Origin: Aeromicrobium sp. Leaf350
Lineage (GTDB): Bacteria; Actinomycetota; Actinomycetes; Propionibacteriales; Nocardioidaceae
NCBI RefSeq assembly: GCF_916858655.1
Contig: NZ_CAKASL010000002.1
Location: forward strand, 62,001 to 126,000
DNA: 64,000 nt
Direction of reading: 5' to 3'
Shown here: positions 63,536 through 64,000 of the stretch, one piece after another
Numbering within the stretch: the first letter of the stretch is position 1
How the letters are laid out: the number at the start of each line of letters is the position of its first letter
Program-made: the position numbers and the translations under genes
The notes under the pieces: generated by a model
What the model saw: only the letters and a program-made list of their open reading frames with translations
Databases searched by the model: none
Told to the model about the DNA's origin: nothing

Positions 63536-64000
63536 TCAGGCCGGCACCTCGGGACGCGCGGCCAGCAGCGACGCTGCGATCGCGCGGGCCGTGCCGGTGG
63601 AGTGCTCGGCGTCGCGCAGGCGCATCGCCAGGTGGCCGGAGACGAGGAGCAGGAGCTCGTCGGCGAGGCGCTCGGCGTCGGGCTCTCCCCACGGCGCCGC
63701 GAGGTCCTGCAGGCGGGACCTCAGGGTGTCGGTGTCGCGGGTGACGGCCTGCGCGATCTCGGGCGGTGGGTCGGCGTACTCGGCCGCAGAGCCCAGGAAC
63801 GCGCACCAGCGAGCGCCCTCCGGACGCGACCGGAAGTCGTCCAGGGCGTCGAAGACGGCGAGCAGGCGAGCGGTCGGCGAGGTCTGCTGGTCGACGGCGC
63901 GCTGCCACACGTCGACCCAGTCCTGGTGTCGTCGCTCCAGGGCGGCCGCCACCAGTGCCTCCTTGCTGGCGTAGCCGCGGTAGAGGGTCGCGGGGGAGAC
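63536..64000 (-). CDS. TetR-family regulator, 5' end outside the window
   Basis: A partial gene. From the window edge the minus strand reads VSPATLYRGYASKEALVAAALERR, the end of a TetR HTH, followed by a helical ligand domain and stop codon at 63536. About 155 codons are visible; roughly 30-40 N-terminal residues are missing. It converges with leuD. The ligand and targets are unknown. Confidence 0.88.
   Translation of the reverse strand, partial: VSPATLYRGYASKEALVAAALERRHQDWVDVWQRAVDQQTSPTARLLAVFDALDDFRSRPEGARWCAFLGSAAEYADPPPEIAQAVTRDTDTLRSRLQDLAAPWGEPDAERLADELLLLVSGHLAMRLRDAEHSTGTARAIAASLLAARPEVPA

Overview
The window is a gene-dense stretch of high-GC actinobacterial chromosome. Evidence: almost every gene uses G/C third positions, GTG starts are common, and there is an ahcY-mtrA-mtrB-lpqB-comF-hpf-secA block in the order known from Mycobacterium tuberculosis (without tmk). 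IclR-leuCD divergence and a DtxR/IdeR-type iron box also fit. A Nocardioidaceae-like organism (for example Aeromicrobium or a relative) is my inference, not proven. I see no phage, insertion sequence, integrase, CRISPR array or rRNA.

Layout. 1-13 kb: LPXTG surface protein, DUF5819/HTTM pair, MFS and M13 peptidase genes, divergent siderophore-interacting protein plus ispD, a GT2 glycosyltransferase, a two-gene Trk/Ktr potassium uptake system, a Trm112-like mini-gene and ahcY. 13-23.5 kb: cell-envelope two-component system MtrAB with LpqB, ComF-like, Hpf, an orphan NarL-type regulator, a YcaQ/AlkZ-type DNA glycosylase and SecA. 23.5-27.5 kb: a cluster of an Rv3235-like protein, a LysM protein, an unknown, a BldC/excisionase-type HTH, an SAF (CpaB-like) and a CpaE-like ATPase. 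27.5-38 kb: a WS/DGAT-like protein, small conserved genes, PspA, an RTX-repeat LPXTG protein, an OmpR-type two-component system, TrmL, tRNA-Leu, Bcp and a FUSC transporter. 38.2-38.8 kb: a 30-codon ORF followed by a textbook intrinsic terminator and then an unknown gene, which looks like an attenuator. 38.9-42.7 kb: a lysine catabolic operon. 42.8-49 kb: a Na+/H+ antiporter ending in an unusual 31-bp-period inverted repeat array, then VOC, MDR, recO, uppS, hydrolase and OsmC genes. 49-52.5 kb: efeUOB iron uptake with an IdeR-like box. 52.5-54.5 kb: MFS exporter and TetR with matched operators. 54.5-57.2 kb: FAH, gltX, tRNA-Gln and two tRNA-Glu. 57.3-60.7 kb: NYN protein, Ada-AlkA fusion plus Ogt (alkylation repair) and an H1-like protein. 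60.7-63.5 kb: IclR regulator divergent from leuCD. The window ends inside a TetR-type gene.

A striking genome-wide style feature is the promoter architecture. More than a dozen genes have a TANNNT hexamer (often TAGGCT) 6-7 nt before the start codon, as expected for leaderless transcripts. At 6912-6928 a single TAGGCTA palindrome sits symmetrically between two divergent GTG starts.
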